A program made the translations under genes and the position numbers. DNA of 64,000 nucleotides from Peteryoungia rhizophila. Its GTDB lineage: Bacteria > Pseudomonadota > Alphaproteobacteria > Rhizobiales > Rhizobiaceae. The notes under the pieces are model-generated. The model saw nothing but the letters and a program-made list of their open reading frames with translations, ran no database searches and had not been told where the DNA came from. This document shows positions 53,607 to 62,042 of this stretch, in pieces. The stretch lies in NCBI RefSeq assembly GCF_004912145.1, contig NZ_STGT01000002.1, positions 744,001 to 808,000 of the forward strand. The letters run 5' to 3'. How positions within the stretch are numbered: the stretch's first letter is position 1; every line of letters begins with the position of its first letter.

Positions 53607-54038
53607 ATGCAGGTCTCGGACAAGGACAGGGCGCTTCTAGCGCTGCTTTCGGAAAATGCCCGGATGTCGGTGGCGGAGCTTGCCCGGCGGCTCGACCTGT
53701 CGCGCTCGACGGTGCAGGCGCGGCTGGAGCGGCTGGAGGCGCAAGGGGTGATCGCAGGCTATGCGCTGCGACTTTCCGACGCCTATCAGAGCGGGCTGAT
53801 CCGGGCGCATGTGATGATCACGATCGCGCCCAAGGCATTGTCCCAGGTGACGGCGGAGCTGAATGCCATCCGCGAGGTGACGGCGCTCTACTCCGTGAAC
53901 GGGCCCTATGACCTGATTGCTATCGTCGCTGCACCATCGATCTCGGAACTCGACCGGATAATCGACCGGATCGGGGAATTGTCGGGGGTCGAGCGCACGC
54001 TGTCGTCGATCATTCTGTCGACTCGGATTTCGCGGTAA
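53607..54038 (+). CDS. Lrp/AsnC family transcriptional regulator
   Basis: 143 residues from the ATG at 53607 (MQVSDKDRALLALLSENARM). Winged HTH with MSVAELARRLDLSRSTVQAR, then the AsnC effector domain (VTALYSVNGPYDLIAIVAAP). GGAG is 12 bases upstream; the earlier in-frame ATG at 53571 lies inside the predicted promoter. It is divergent from the lysine-dehydrogenase-like gene and is its probable regulator, with lysine or another amino acid as likely effector. Confidence 0.85.
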   Translation: MQVSDKDRALLALLSENARMSVAELARRLDLSRSTVQARLERLEAQGVIAGYALRLSDAYQSGLIRAHVMITIAPKALSQVTAELNAIREVTALYSVNGPYDLIAIVAAPSISELDRIIDRIGELSGVERTLSSIILSTRISR

Positions 54039-54041
54039 CGA

Positions 54042-55385
54042 TTACGCCGCCTTCAGTTCCGCCCGTGCGAGCGCCCGCTCCAGCGCTGCGATGCAGGTTT
54101 CGTCGTGGTGGCGGCTAGCCCCTTCCCAGAGGATGGAAAGCGCCTTTTCGACCGGCATGGCAGCGCGGTATGGGCGGTCGGCGGTGAGCGCATCGAAGAC
54201 GTCTGCTGTGGCGACGATGCGGGTCTCGAAGGAGATTTCGTCGCCCTTCAACCCGCGCGGATAGCCGGAGCCATCGAGCTTTTCGTGATGCGCACCACCG
54301 ATCAGCGCAAGATCGGAAAAGGCTTCGATGCGCGAGAGGATCTTCTCGGAGAATTCGGCATGGCGCTTCATCTGCTCCCATTCCTCGCCTTCGAGCCGGC
54401 CGGGCTTGTCGAGCACGCTGTTGGAGACGCCGAGCTTGCCGATGTCATGCAGGAGGGCTGCGCGTTTGAGGCGGCGGCGCTCGGGGAGCGGCATGGCGAG
54501 TTCTTCGGCGATGAGATCGGTGAACAGGGCGACGCGGTCGCTGTGGCCCGACGTATAGGGGCTCTTGGCATCGATGACGCGGGCGAAACCGGCGGCGATA
54601 TCGTCGAGATAATCCTCGTCGGCCATGACGGCCTGGCGGCCGGGCTCCATGGCGAGCACATAGGCTTCGAGATTGTCCGAACCGAGTTCGGCGAAGAAGA
54701 CGGGCGTGGCGAGCGTCTCAAAAATGGCGACGAGTGCGGGATCGAACCAGCCGCCGGCGCGCTTGCGCACTTCGGTCAGGGCCGCTTCGCCGCCTTCATG
54801 GACGAAGAAGACGTCGATCACCTGGGCCATCAGCGCGATGCGGGCGAAGAGATGGATTTCCGCACCTTTCAATCCCTGCGGCTGGCCACCACCGTCGACA
54901 TGTTCGTCAAGATCGAGAATGCCGCGGGCGACTTCTTCGGAAAAGCGCATCTGTCGCGCGATTTCGGCGCCGCGCTGGCAGCGGGTCTGGATGAGGCTGG
55001 TGGAGATCTCGCCGCCGTTCTTGAAGATGTTGAGAATGCCGCGGAAGCGCTCGGCAAGCCCCGCTTCCATGCCGGTATGGGACAGCACGAATTTGAGGAT
55101 CTGCGGGAAGGAGCCGTCGACCAGCTTGAAGTCGTGTTTGAACTTGAGGTCGTCGGCCAGATAGAGCTCGCAGATGCGGGCGGCATTGGACGAGCAGCCG
55201 AGATCCTTCAGAAGCAGCGTATAGTAGAGATCGCGCAGCGCCTCTTCGCCGAGGCCGAGCGCCTTGCCGATGCGCGTGCCGATGAAGCAGCAGCGGACGC
55301 AATGGCCGGCGGGCTGTCCCTCGGTCATGTCGAGCGCGTGGCTGAGCGCCTCGATCAGTTCGGCAAGCCGGATGGTCTCGGTCAT
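54042..55385 (-). CDS. HD-GYP domain protein with two HD modules
   Basis: 447 residues. The C-terminal half (about 255-440) is a canonical HD-GYP phosphodiesterase domain: LLHDIGKLGVSNSVLDKPG, then HHEKLDGSGYPRGLKGDEI and ATADVFDALTADRPYR. The N-terminal half (about 10-200) looks like a second, degenerate copy: LLLKDLGCSS in place of the HD motif and EHVDGGGQPQGLKG in place of HHExxDGSGYP, so it is probably non-catalytic. Predicted c-di-GMP hydrolase in the cytoplasm. Convergent with the Lrp gene; three bases separate the stops. Confidence 0.9.
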   Translation of the reverse strand: MTETIRLAELIEALSHALDMTEGQPAGHCVRCCFIGTRIGKALGLGEEALRDLYYTLLLKDLGCSSNAARICELYLADDLKFKHDFKLVDGSFPQILKFVLSHTGMEAGLAERFRGILNIFKNGGEISTSLIQTRCQRGAEIARQMRFSEEVARGILDLDEHVDGGGQPQGLKGAEIHLFARIALMAQVIDVFFVHEGGEAALTEVRKRAGGWFDPALVAIFETLATPVFFAELGSDNLEAYVLAMEPGRQAVMADEDYLDDIAAGFARVIDAKSPYTSGHSDRVALFTDLIAEELAMPLPERRRLKRAALLHDIGKLGVSNSVLDKPGRLEGEEWEQMKRHAEFSEKILSRIEAFSDLALIGGAHHEKLDGSGYPRGLKGDEISFETRIVATADVFDALTADRPYRAAMPVEKALSILWEGASRHHDETCIAALERALARAELKAA

Positions 55386-55581
55386 GGCGTCTCCTTCGTC
55401 GGAGAGCCTAGCAACCGTATATTAAGAACGCGTGTTGAACGGGCGCGTCAAACTCTCCACGTCGAACCTCGTATCAACCTCCTGTTCATCGCTTCCGTGC
55501 TTGTCTTTTTCCCGCATTGTCTTAAGCCTGCAGACGCACTATGTGCGGATGAGCCAAACGCAAGAAGGACTATCCCCTGTG

Positions 55582-56166
55582 ATGAACGAAGACGAAGACG
55601 ACAAGAGCAAGGAACTGCCGATCGGCAAGGAAACGGAAGCGAACCTCTTCAAGTCGCGTTCGATCTTCATCTATGGCGGGATCACCATGGAGCTGGCGCA
55701 GAAGGTCTGCACCCAGCTCGTTGCGCTCGCTGCCGCATCGGATGAAGACATTCGCGTGTTCGTCTGCTCGCCGGGCGGCCATGTCGAAGCCGGTGACGCG
55801 ATCCACGACATGATCAAGTTCATCAAGCCGAAGGTCTGGATCATCGCGACCGGCTGGGCGGCATCTGCCGGCTCGCTGATCTTCGTCGCGGTTCCGAAGG
55901 AACGTCGTCTGGCCCTGCCGAACACCCGTTTCCTGATGCACCAGCCGTCCGGCGGCACGCGCGGAATGGCCTCCGACATCGAGATCCAGGCCCGCGAAAT
56001 CATCAAGATGAACGAGCGCCTGATCCGGATCTACGCCAAGGCCACCGGCCAGACGGAAGAGAAGATCGCGAAAGACATCGACCGCGACTACTGGCTCTCG
56101 GCTGCAGACGCCGTCACCTATGGCCTGGTCGGCAAGATCATCGAAAGCCATGCCGATATCGGCTGA
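55582..56166 (+). CDS. ClpP-like Ser protease (Clp proteolytic subunit family)
   Basis: 194 residues. A ClpP fold with the oxyanion block [14 protein letters not shown], nucleophile region [12 protein letters not shown] (Ser in ASAGS), and active-site His in FLMHQPSGG, then [20 protein letters not shown]. The sequence is that of the extra ClpP homologues in Rhizobiales, which work with or beside the main ClpXP. ATG at 55582 has AAGGA 12 bases upstream; an earlier in-frame ATG at 55549 lacks any ribosome site. It may assemble with another ClpP elsewhere. Confidence 0.87.
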   Translation: MNEDEDDKSKELPIGKETEANLFKSRSIFIYGGITMELAQKVCTQLVALAAASDEDIRVFVCSPGGHVEAGDAIHDMIKFIKPKVWIIATGWAASAGSLIFVAVPKERRLALPNTRFLMHQPSGGTRGMASDIEIQAREIIKMNERLIRIYAKATGQTEEKIAKDIDRDYWLSAADAVTYGLVGKIIESHADIG

Positions 56167-56186
56167 GGCTCTTTCCAGAGATCATG

Positions 56187-56220
56187 AAAAAAGCCGCCGG
56201 AGCGATCCGGCGGCTTTTTT
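56187..56220. terminator. Bidirectional terminator
   Basis: AAAAAAGCCGCCGG / CCGGCGGCTTTTTT with a short loop; runs of A and T at both ends serve the ClpP-like gene and the convergent small gene at 56241. Confidence 0.92.
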
Positions 56221-56240
56221 CGTCATGGTTATGGGCGCGA

Positions 56241-56585
56241 TCAGATCAGCGGGCAGCCGCGGCGATTTGCGAAACGCAGCTGTTCCGGGCCACCGCGGCG
56301 GGTGAAGCCGCGAACCGTGATGCTGCGATCCGTGACGCGGACCACTTCGGCGCGGCGCAGGCCTTCCTGAGCGGCCGCACGCTCTGCTTCGCGCGGGCTG
56401 CAGCCACGGTCGCGCCGGTCGCGGCGGTCACGATCACGGTCGCGGATGACCGGGCGGATGCCATCCGGGCCGACGCGCAGTTCGATGCCTTGCGCCGAGG
56501 CGGGGGCGGCAAAGGGGGCGGCGAGCGGAAGGCCGGCAAGGGCGAGCGTGGTGATAAGCGCGGCGCGCAGGAATTTTGCGGACAT
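56241..56585 (-). CDS. Small exported protein with an Arg/Asp-rich repeat
   Basis: 114 residues. Signal peptide 1-32 (LALAGLPLAAPFAAPASAQG). The mature part opens with GIELRVGPDGIRPVIRD, a motif often seen in small secreted rhizobial proteins, followed by an Asp-Arg repeat (DRDRDRRDRRDRG) and two Cys. No enzyme motif. Function unknown. Confidence 0.7.
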   Translation of the reverse strand: MSAKFLRAALITTLALAGLPLAAPFAAPASAQGIELRVGPDGIRPVIRDRDRDRRDRRDRGCSPREAERAAAQEGLRRAEVVRVTDRSITVRGFTRRGGPEQLRFANRRGCPLI

Positions 56586-56667
56586 GATGGGTCTCTCTAC
56601 GTTGTCGTGCCGGAGAAAGCCCCGCCGACGATAAAAGTTCCCTCATCTCAGGCAGATGCAGCCGATT

Positions 56668-57171
56668 TCACCGCCACTCGTGGAGTTTTCCGCTCATCAG
56701 CGGCCTAGATGTCACCAGCGGCAGGGTGTCGCCCGAACGCTCTGCATAGGCCATCGCATCCGTCTCGTCGTTGAAGCCGATGAAGATCATCGACAGCGAT
56801 TTTGCCTTCGGCGCGCCCTTCTTGCGGTAGGAGAATTTGACCGCGCAATGGGGATAGGTTTCGTCGAGCACCGTGCCCTCGGGCAGGGCATCGGAAAGCG
56901 CCAGATGGGCGCCGAGGCCGAGGAAGCGATCTATCGCGGCAAAGGCGGTCGCTTCCGGCAACTGCTTGTTTTCCGTCGCCTTCGGTGCGCGGCCCCAAAA
57001 CAGGCTGTCGACCACGCCCTTGGCCCGCTTCGACTTCACCACCACGAGACCGCCAGCCGCGACGAGCTCCAGATGGGCGTCCCAGGTCTGGAAGAGGTCG
57101 GGGGTGTGGTGGAGTTCGGCGAGGAGGGGGCGGAGGGCGGCGGTGAGGTCGGTGGTGAGGGCTGGGGGCAT
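56668..57171 (-). CDS. Protein of unknown function
   Basis: 167 residues, soluble. The block MIFIGFNDETDAMAYAERSG and the N-terminal helix run are ordinary for a folded protein; codon usage fits the neighbours. I recognise no family. It lies 96 bases after the signal-peptide gene on the same strand and 68 bases before the XRE gene. Confidence 0.55.
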   Translation of the reverse strand: MPPALTTDLTAALRPLLAELHHTPDLFQTWDAHLELVAAGGLVVVKSKRAKGVVDSLFWGRAPKATENKQLPEATAFAAIDRFLGLGAHLALSDALPEGTVLDETYPHCAVKFSYRKKGAPKAKSLSMIFIGFNDETDAMAYAERSGDTLPLVTSRPLMSGKLHEWR

Positions 57172-57239
57172 CGAGGTCTCGGGGTGTCTGGGGTGGTTGG
57201 TGGCGGCCTCGTAGCATGGTGGGGGCGGAGTGGATATGC

Positions 57240-57563
57240 TCAGTTCGGTTCGGGTGTCAGATCGACACGGCTTTCCTTGCCGTCAGGCGTCTTCAACACG
57301 AGTTCGACGCCGCCGCCGATGGAGCGCATGTAGCGCACGACGGAGGAGAGGAGGACGTCATCGGCGCGTTCGATCTTTGAGATGGTGTTCTGCGTCATGC
57401 CGGCCCGGGCTGCGACCTCCTGCTGGGTGGCCTGCATGGCCTTGCGGACATCGGCCAGTGCCTTGCCCAGCCGCCGCTCGTTGCGCTTGGCGTCGAGGCG
57501 TGCGCGCACATCGTCGGGCAGTTCGGCGCGCAGTGTTTTCCAGTCAGTGTCGATTGAGCCCAC
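57240..57563 (-). CDS. XRE-family HTH regulator, antitoxin-like
   Basis: 107 residues. The C-terminal HTH (LADVRKAMQATQQEVAARAG MTQNTISKIERADD) resembles HigA/MqsA-type antitoxins or small XRE regulators. No toxin gene is adjacent on either side: the gene at 56668 does not look like a toxin and the DUF4917 gene at 57702 is divergent. It may be an orphan antitoxin or a regulator of the DUF4917 gene. Confidence 0.75.
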   Translation of the reverse strand: MGSIDTDWKTLRAELPDDVRARLDAKRNERRLGKALADVRKAMQATQQEVAARAGMTQNTISKIERADDVLLSSVVRYMRSIGGGVELVLKTPDGKESRVDLTPEPN

Positions 57564-57701
57564 CTACAAATGCGCTTGGTACGGCTGAGCGTTTTCGAAA
57601 ATCGTCTTTGGGTGTTTTTTATTTGGTGGCAACTTCTGTTTGTGCAACCTTAATGATTGGGCTCTAGTTGCTTGAATGTCGCATGAAATAGGAGAACGAG
57701 A

Positions 57702-58694
57702 GTGACCGATTTCGCCAACTTCGCGGATGCTTTGGCAGCCGCGCCGGGCCAAAAGAATCTGCTTGTTGGGAATGGGCTAAGTATCGCGTTTGCCGAGACT
57801 TTTCGATATGCGCAGCTATTTGACGCTGCGGATTTTTCTCGAAGAGATCCGCATGTTGCAGACGTCTTCAATCGCCTCAAAACCCATGACTTCGAGACCG
57901 TAGCTGCTGCCCTTCAGGTTGCGGCCGAGATATCTCAGAGTTATGGCGCGACTGATGCTGCTGAGCATATGAAGAAAAGTGTTGTAGGACTCAAAGATGC
58001 ATTGATCGAAGCTGTTAATTTAACCCATCCAGCAGATCGAAATTGTCTCTCCGCAGAACAATGCAGCAATTTCTGTGATTTTGTAGCTCCGTTTTTAGAG
58101 TCCTCCGGTAAGCTTTTCTCTTTAAATTACGATGCATTGATATACTGGGCTCTTTTACGTAGAGTTGATCCTCGCTTCAGGTTTGCTGATGGATTCTCTG
58201 CAAGTACTTTGAATCAGCGGAAATTTGAGGGTGATCGTTGCCCTTTGGACGTAAATGTCCTTTTTCCTCATGGTGCGTTGTTTATTTTTGAGAGAAACGG
58301 CGACGCTTACAAGCCTAAGGCTACGAGGCCGTTGCTTGAGATAATTACGGACCAGATGGAGGAGGGTGATTTTCCTCTGTTCGTCAGTGAAGGGTCGTGC
58401 GAGCAAAAGCTTGAAGCAATACGTAAGAGTTTTTACCTAAATTACTGCCTGGAAATGGTGGATAGACAAAAAGAGAACTTCTTCGTTTATGGCCATTCAC
58501 TTGAATTAAAAAGTGATGGACACATCCTTGTGAAGATAGCATCCAACAAGAATGTAAAGCGTCTTTTTGCTTCTTTTTACGATCATAAAGATGACGCTCT
58601 CGGAAAATTGCATTTGTTAAGAGATGCCGCTGAACGAGAGGCCAATGAACTTGAACTGCATGTATATCCAGCGAAATCCGTTGCTTGCTGGTGA
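57702..58694 (+). CDS. DUF4917 / SIR2-like protein, possible defence gene
   Basis: 330 residues. Three elements sit in the order of a SIR2-type NAD-binding fold: GNGLS (23-27), LNYD (141-144) and PHG with His190 (189-191). This fits DUF4917, which I recall as SIR2-related. Many SIR2-like proteins are NADases of anti-phage systems. No TIR, effector or membrane partner is adjacent. The gene is markedly poorer in GC than its surroundings, with many ATT/TTT/AAA codons, so it is probably acquired. Regulation may involve the divergent XRE protein 138 bases away. Confidence 0.7.
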   Translation: MTDFANFADALAAAPGQKNLLVGNGLSIAFAETFRYAQLFDAADFSRRDPHVADVFNRLKTHDFETVAAALQVAAEISQSYGATDAAEHMKKSVVGLKDALIEAVNLTHPADRNCLSAEQCSNFCDFVAPFLESSGKLFSLNYDALIYWALLRRVDPRFRFADGFSASTLNQRKFEGDRCPLDVNVLFPHGALFIFERNGDAYKPKATRPLLEIITDQMEEGDFPLFVSEGSCEQKLEAIRKSFYLNYCLEMVDRQKENFFVYGHSLELKSDGHILVKIASNKNVKRLFASFYDHKDDALGKLHLLRDAAEREANELELHVYPAKSVACW

Positions 58695-58718
58695 CGTAGG
58701 GCTATCTTGACAGATCGA

Positions 58719-58816
58719 CCCCGCCAAACTTCTCTGGCGGGGTCCGCATTACCTAAGTCTTTCACGCGCTACCTGCCCTCTCAGAACCATCCGGCCCAAT
58801 TGCAGTCCTTGTCCTA
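58719..58816 (-). pseudogene. Remnant of the 3' end of a carboxynorspermidine dehydrogenase-like gene plus its terminator
   Basis: This segment aligns along its length (roughly three quarters identical by eye) with 59582-59685, the end of the intact CANSDH gene and its terminator. On the minus strand it keeps the last ~10 codons in the pattern D-x-D...W/A..F-stop (DKDCNWAGWF vs DEDGDRAVEF), the GAGAG after the stop, and the ACCCCGCC / GGCGGGGT hairpin (58717-58744). So it is a diverged second copy, cut off just inside the isochorismatase gene. Confidence 0.75.
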
Positions 58817-59386
58817 AACGTGCGCAGGACATCGGTCTTGCCACACCATCTCCACCACATCCTCTATCCCCACAACCCGCGCAATCTTCCCATCCAGATA
58901 GCGCAGCGTTATCAGTGCGTGCTCGTCATCATAAGAGCCGATGCATTCCCTGGGCAGCAGCACCCGGTAGTCGCGTTGATAGGCGTCGATGGCGGCGGTT
59001 CGTATGCAGGCATGGGTGTTGATGCCGCAGATGACGAGATGATCGATGGTGCGCGCCTGCAGGTATTGGTCCAGCGTGGTGCCGAAGAAGGCGCTATAGC
59101 GCTTCTTGATGATGGTCTCGTCATTCTCTGAGACTTCCAACTCGGGATGCAGTTGTGCTCCCTCGGTGCCTTCGATGACGCTTGCGACGTTCTTGTCCCG
59201 CATTTCCAGAAAAGCGTCGCTCAGATCGGCGCGGAATTCCTGACGTATCCAGACAATCGGCAGAGCCTCTCCGCGGAAGGCGCGGGTCAGGCGGTTTGTG
59301 CTGGCGACTAGGGACGTCACGACGCTGGTCTCCAGCGATGCGAGAAAGTCGTTCTGGAGGTCGATGATCAGGAGACAGGGTTTCAT
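58814..59386 (-). CDS. Isochorismatase-like cysteine hydrolase
   Basis: 190 residues. Catalytic triad in place: Asp9 in LLIIDLQNDF, Lys94/95 in TIIKKRYSAFFGT, Cys127 in GINTHACIRT. Members hydrolyse nicotinamide, isochorismate, N-carbamoylsarcosine or peroxyureidoacrylate; substrate not decidable here. It lies between a remnant and the intact copy of the same CANSDH 3' end, suggesting insertion. Confidence 0.88.
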   Translation of the reverse strand: MKPCLLIIDLQNDFLASLETSVVTSLVASTNRLTRAFRGEALPIVWIRQEFRADLSDAFLEMRDKNVASVIEGTEGAQLHPELEVSENDETIIKKRYSAFFGTTLDQYLQARTIDHLVICGINTHACIRTAAIDAYQRDYRVLLPRECIGSYDDEHALITLRYLDGKIARVVGIEDVVEMVWQDRCPAHV

Positions 59387-59439
59387 GTCGCTGATCGTTA
59401 TGGGCTTGGCACGACAGGTATGTGACGGAGTGGGTTGTC

Positions 59440-59570
59440 AAGTATGCCGTCTTGCTCGGCCTTGTGCCGAGCATCTGCCGTAGCGTCCGCACTCTCGACC
59501 GTGCTGCCTGCCGCTGGCGGCAGTAGATCCTCGGGACTTCGCCAGAGGATGACGATCGTCGTGACTGGTG
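59440..59570. repeat. Diverged MITE-like palindromic element
   Basis: The left arm (GCTCGGCCTTGTGCCGAGCA region, from about 59450) and right arm (TAGATCCTCGGGACTT...GAGGATGACG, to about 59563) are inverted relatives of each other and of the element at 47318-47469; they differ by many point changes, so the copy is older. Between the isochorismatase and CANSDH genes. Confidence 0.65.
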
Positions 59571-59576
59571 GCCAAA

Positions 59577-59607
59577 GAAAAACCCCGCCAGATCGCTCCG
59601 GCGGGGT
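59577..59607 (-). terminator. Terminator of the nspC-CANSDH operon
   Basis: Minus-strand stem ACCCCGCC / GGCGGGGT followed by TTTTTC, 43 bases after the CANSDH stop. A homologous hairpin lies at 58717-58744. Confidence 0.85.
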
Positions 59608-59649
59608 CAGCATTCCCTCAATCCTCAATCCTCAAGCGCTACCGCGCTC

Positions 59650-60888
59650 TCAGAACTCCACGGCCCGGTCGCCATCCTCGTCCTGGATGCGCGTCGGCAA
59701 ACCGATCTTGTTGAGCAGATTGATAAACGGCTTGGGCGGCAGTTCTTCGACGTTGGCCATCTTCTTCACGTCCCATTCGCCCGTGGCGACGAGCATGGCG
59801 GCTGCGACCGGGGGGACGCCGGCGGTGTAGGAGATGCCCTGGCTGCCCACTTCGTTATAGGCTTCCTTGTGGTCGGCGACGTTATAGATGAAGACGGTCT
59901 TTTCCTTGCCGTCCTTGAACCCCTTCACGTAGTCGCCGATGCAGGTCTTGCCTTCGTATTCCGGGGCAAGCGACGACGGGTCGGGCAGGCAGGCCTTGAC
60001 GACCTTCAGCGGCACGACTTCTGAACCGTCAGCGAGCTTGACCGGCTGTTCGGAGAGGAGGCCGATCGACTTCAGGACGGTGAAGACGTTGATGTAGTGA
60101 TCGCCAAAGCCCATCCAGAAGCGGACGTCTGCGCCGTCCATGTTCTTCGCCAGCGAATGGACTTCGTCATGGCCGCAGAGATAGGCGCGGCGGGTGCCGA
60201 CGACGGGCAGGTCGTAGTCCTTGCCGATCTCGAACATCTTGTTGACCTGCCATTCGCCGCCCTGCCAGGAATAGACGACGCCGGTGAACTCGCGGAAGTT
60301 GATTTCCGGGTCGAAGTTGGTGGCGAAATACTTGCCGTGGCTGCCGGCATTGATGTCGACGATGTCGACATCGGTTACCTTGTCGAGATATTCATCCTTG
60401 GCGAGACGCGCATAGGCGTTGACCACGCCTGGATCGAAGCCGGCGCCGAGGATGGCGGTGATGCCTTTTTCAGCGCATTCTTCCGCACGCTTCCACTCGT
60501 AGTTTCCGTACCACGGCGGGGTCTCGCAGATCTTGTTCGGCTCTTCATGGATCGCGGTGTCGATATAGGCGACGCCGGTGTCCATGCAGGCCCGCAGCAC
60601 CGACATGTTGAGGAAGGCAGTGCCGACATTGATGACGATTTGCGCGCCAAGCTTGGTGATGAGCGCCTTGGTGGCTTCGATGTCGAGGGCGTCGAGCGCA
60701 TGGGCTTCGAGAACGCCTTCCTGCTTCATCGCCTTCTTTTCGTGAACCGAAGCGATGATGGCGTCGCACTTCGCCTTGGTGCGCGAAGCGATGTGGATGT
60801 CGCCGAGCACGTCGTTGTTCTGCGCGCACTTGTGGGCAACCACCTGCGCGACGCCGCCGGCGCCGATGATGAGCACGTTCTTCTTCAT
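59650..60888 (-). CDS. Carboxynorspermidine/carboxyspermidine dehydrogenase (saccharopine dehydrogenase family)
   Basis: 412 residues. Rossmann opening VLIIGAGGVAQVVAHKCAQN, central ILGAGFDPGVVNAYARLAKD and HDEVHSLAKNMDGADVRFWM, C-terminal QDEDGDRAVEF. The length and placement after nspC identify it as CANSDH, which condenses aspartate semialdehyde with a diamine, the reductive step of the alternative (homo)spermidine pathway. ATG at 60888 with AGGAG upstream; a longer frame is not needed. Two-gene operon with nspC. Confidence 0.9.
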   Translation of the reverse strand: MKKNVLIIGAGGVAQVVAHKCAQNNDVLGDIHIASRTKAKCDAIIASVHEKKAMKQEGVLEAHALDALDIEATKALITKLGAQIVINVGTAFLNMSVLRACMDTGVAYIDTAIHEEPNKICETPPWYGNYEWKRAEECAEKGITAILGAGFDPGVVNAYARLAKDEYLDKVTDVDIVDINAGSHGKYFATNFDPEINFREFTGVVYSWQGGEWQVNKMFEIGKDYDLPVVGTRRAYLCGHDEVHSLAKNMDGADVRFWMGFGDHYINVFTVLKSIGLLSEQPVKLADGSEVVPLKVVKACLPDPSSLAPEYEGKTCIGDYVKGFKDGKEKTVFIYNVADHKEAYNEVGSQGISYTAGVPPVAAAMLVATGEWDVKKMANVEELPPKPFINLLNKIGLPTRIQDEDGDRAVEF

Positions 60889-60938
60889 AATGGGACCACT
60901 CCTTGCGTCCAATCGTCAGAACCTGGGCTTGAAGGATT

Positions 60939-62042
60939 TCAAGACAGGCTTTGTTCGTAGTCCGTGTAGTCGAACTCACGGACCGTCCTGAGGCTGCCAT
61001 CCAGTTCGCGGATGGCGATTGCCGGCATTTGCACGCCGTTAAACCAGTTTTTCTTGACCATCGTGTAGCCGGCGGTGTCCTGCAGCGAGATGCGGTCGCC
61101 GATGTTCAATTCCTGTTCGAAGTTGAACTCGCCGAAGATATCGCCAGCAAGGCAGGACTTGCCGCAGACCTGGTACCGGTGCGGTCCCTGGTTGGGGTGG
61201 ACCTTTGCGCTTTCCCGGTAGATCAGGAGATCGAGGAGATGCGCTTCGATGGACGAATCCACCACGACAAGATCCTTGCCGTTGTAAAGCTTGTCGAGCA
61301 CGGTGACTTCGAGCGTGGTCGACTTGGTGATCGAGGCTTCGCCGGGCTCCAGAAAGACCTGGACGCCGAACTCGCCGGAGAAGCGCTTGAGGCGCTCAGC
61401 GAACTTCTCCAGCGGATAGTCTTCGCCGGTGAAATGAATGCCGCCGCCGAGAGAGACCCATTCGGCCTTCTTCAGCAGCGGGCCGAATTTCTGTTCGATG
61501 TCACCCAGCATCGTGTCGAAAAGGTCGAAATCTCCGTTTTCGCAGTTGTTGTGGATCATGAAGCCGGAGATCAGGTCCATCACCGGCTCGACCTTTTTCA
61601 GATCCCATTCGCCGAGCCGCGAGAAGGGGCGGGCGGGGTCTGCGAGATCGAAGCTCGAGGAGGAGACGCCGGGGTTGAGGCGGAGGCCGCGGATGATGCC
61701 GGAGGACTGGCTCTCGAAGCGCGTCAGCTGGCCGATCGAGTTGAAGATGATCTTGTCGGCATGGGAGACGACCTCGTCGATCTCGTAATCGGCATAGGCC
61801 ACCGAATAGGCGTGGGTCTCCTTGCCGAAACGCTCGTGGCCGAGGCGGACTTCGTTAAGCGACGACGAGGTCGTGCCGTCCATGTAGTCGCGCATGAAAT
61901 CGAAGACCGACCAGGTGGCGAAACATTTCAGCGCCAGAAGCGCCTTTGCGCCGGAGAGTTCGCGCAATCTGGCGATCTTCTCCATGTTCTGGAGCAGCTT
62001 CGATTTGTCGATCAGATAGTAGGGAGTCTGGATCAAGGCCAT
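60939..62042 (-). CDS. nspC: Carboxynorspermidine decarboxylase
   Basis: About 367 residues of the alanine-racemase-fold decarboxylase family (PLP). QTPYYLIDKSKLLQNMEKI at the N-terminus, with the PLP lysine region ALLALKCFATWSVFDFM, then VSLGGGIHFTGEDYPLEKFA and a C-terminal CGKSCLAGDIFGEF with the Cys-Asp of the family. Makes (nor/homo)spermidine by removing the carboxyl group. The start is uncertain: an ATG at 62042 has AAGGA only one base away, while a TTG at 62036 has it seven bases away. First gene of the operon with CANSDH. Confidence 0.92.
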   Translation of the reverse strand: MALIQTPYYLIDKSKLLQNMEKIARLRELSGAKALLALKCFATWSVFDFMRDYMDGTTSSSLNEVRLGHERFGKETHAYSVAYADYEIDEVVSHADKIIFNSIGQLTRFESQSSGIIRGLRLNPGVSSSSFDLADPARPFSRLGEWDLKKVEPVMDLISGFMIHNNCENGDFDLFDTMLGDIEQKFGPLLKKAEWVSLGGGIHFTGEDYPLEKFAERLKRFSGEFGVQVFLEPGEASITKSTTLEVTVLDKLYNGKDLVVVDSSIEAHLLDLLIYRESAKVHPNQGPHRYQVCGKSCLAGDIFGEFNFEQELNIGDRISLQDTAGYTMVKKNWFNGVQMPAIAIRELDGSLRTVREFDYTDYEQSLS

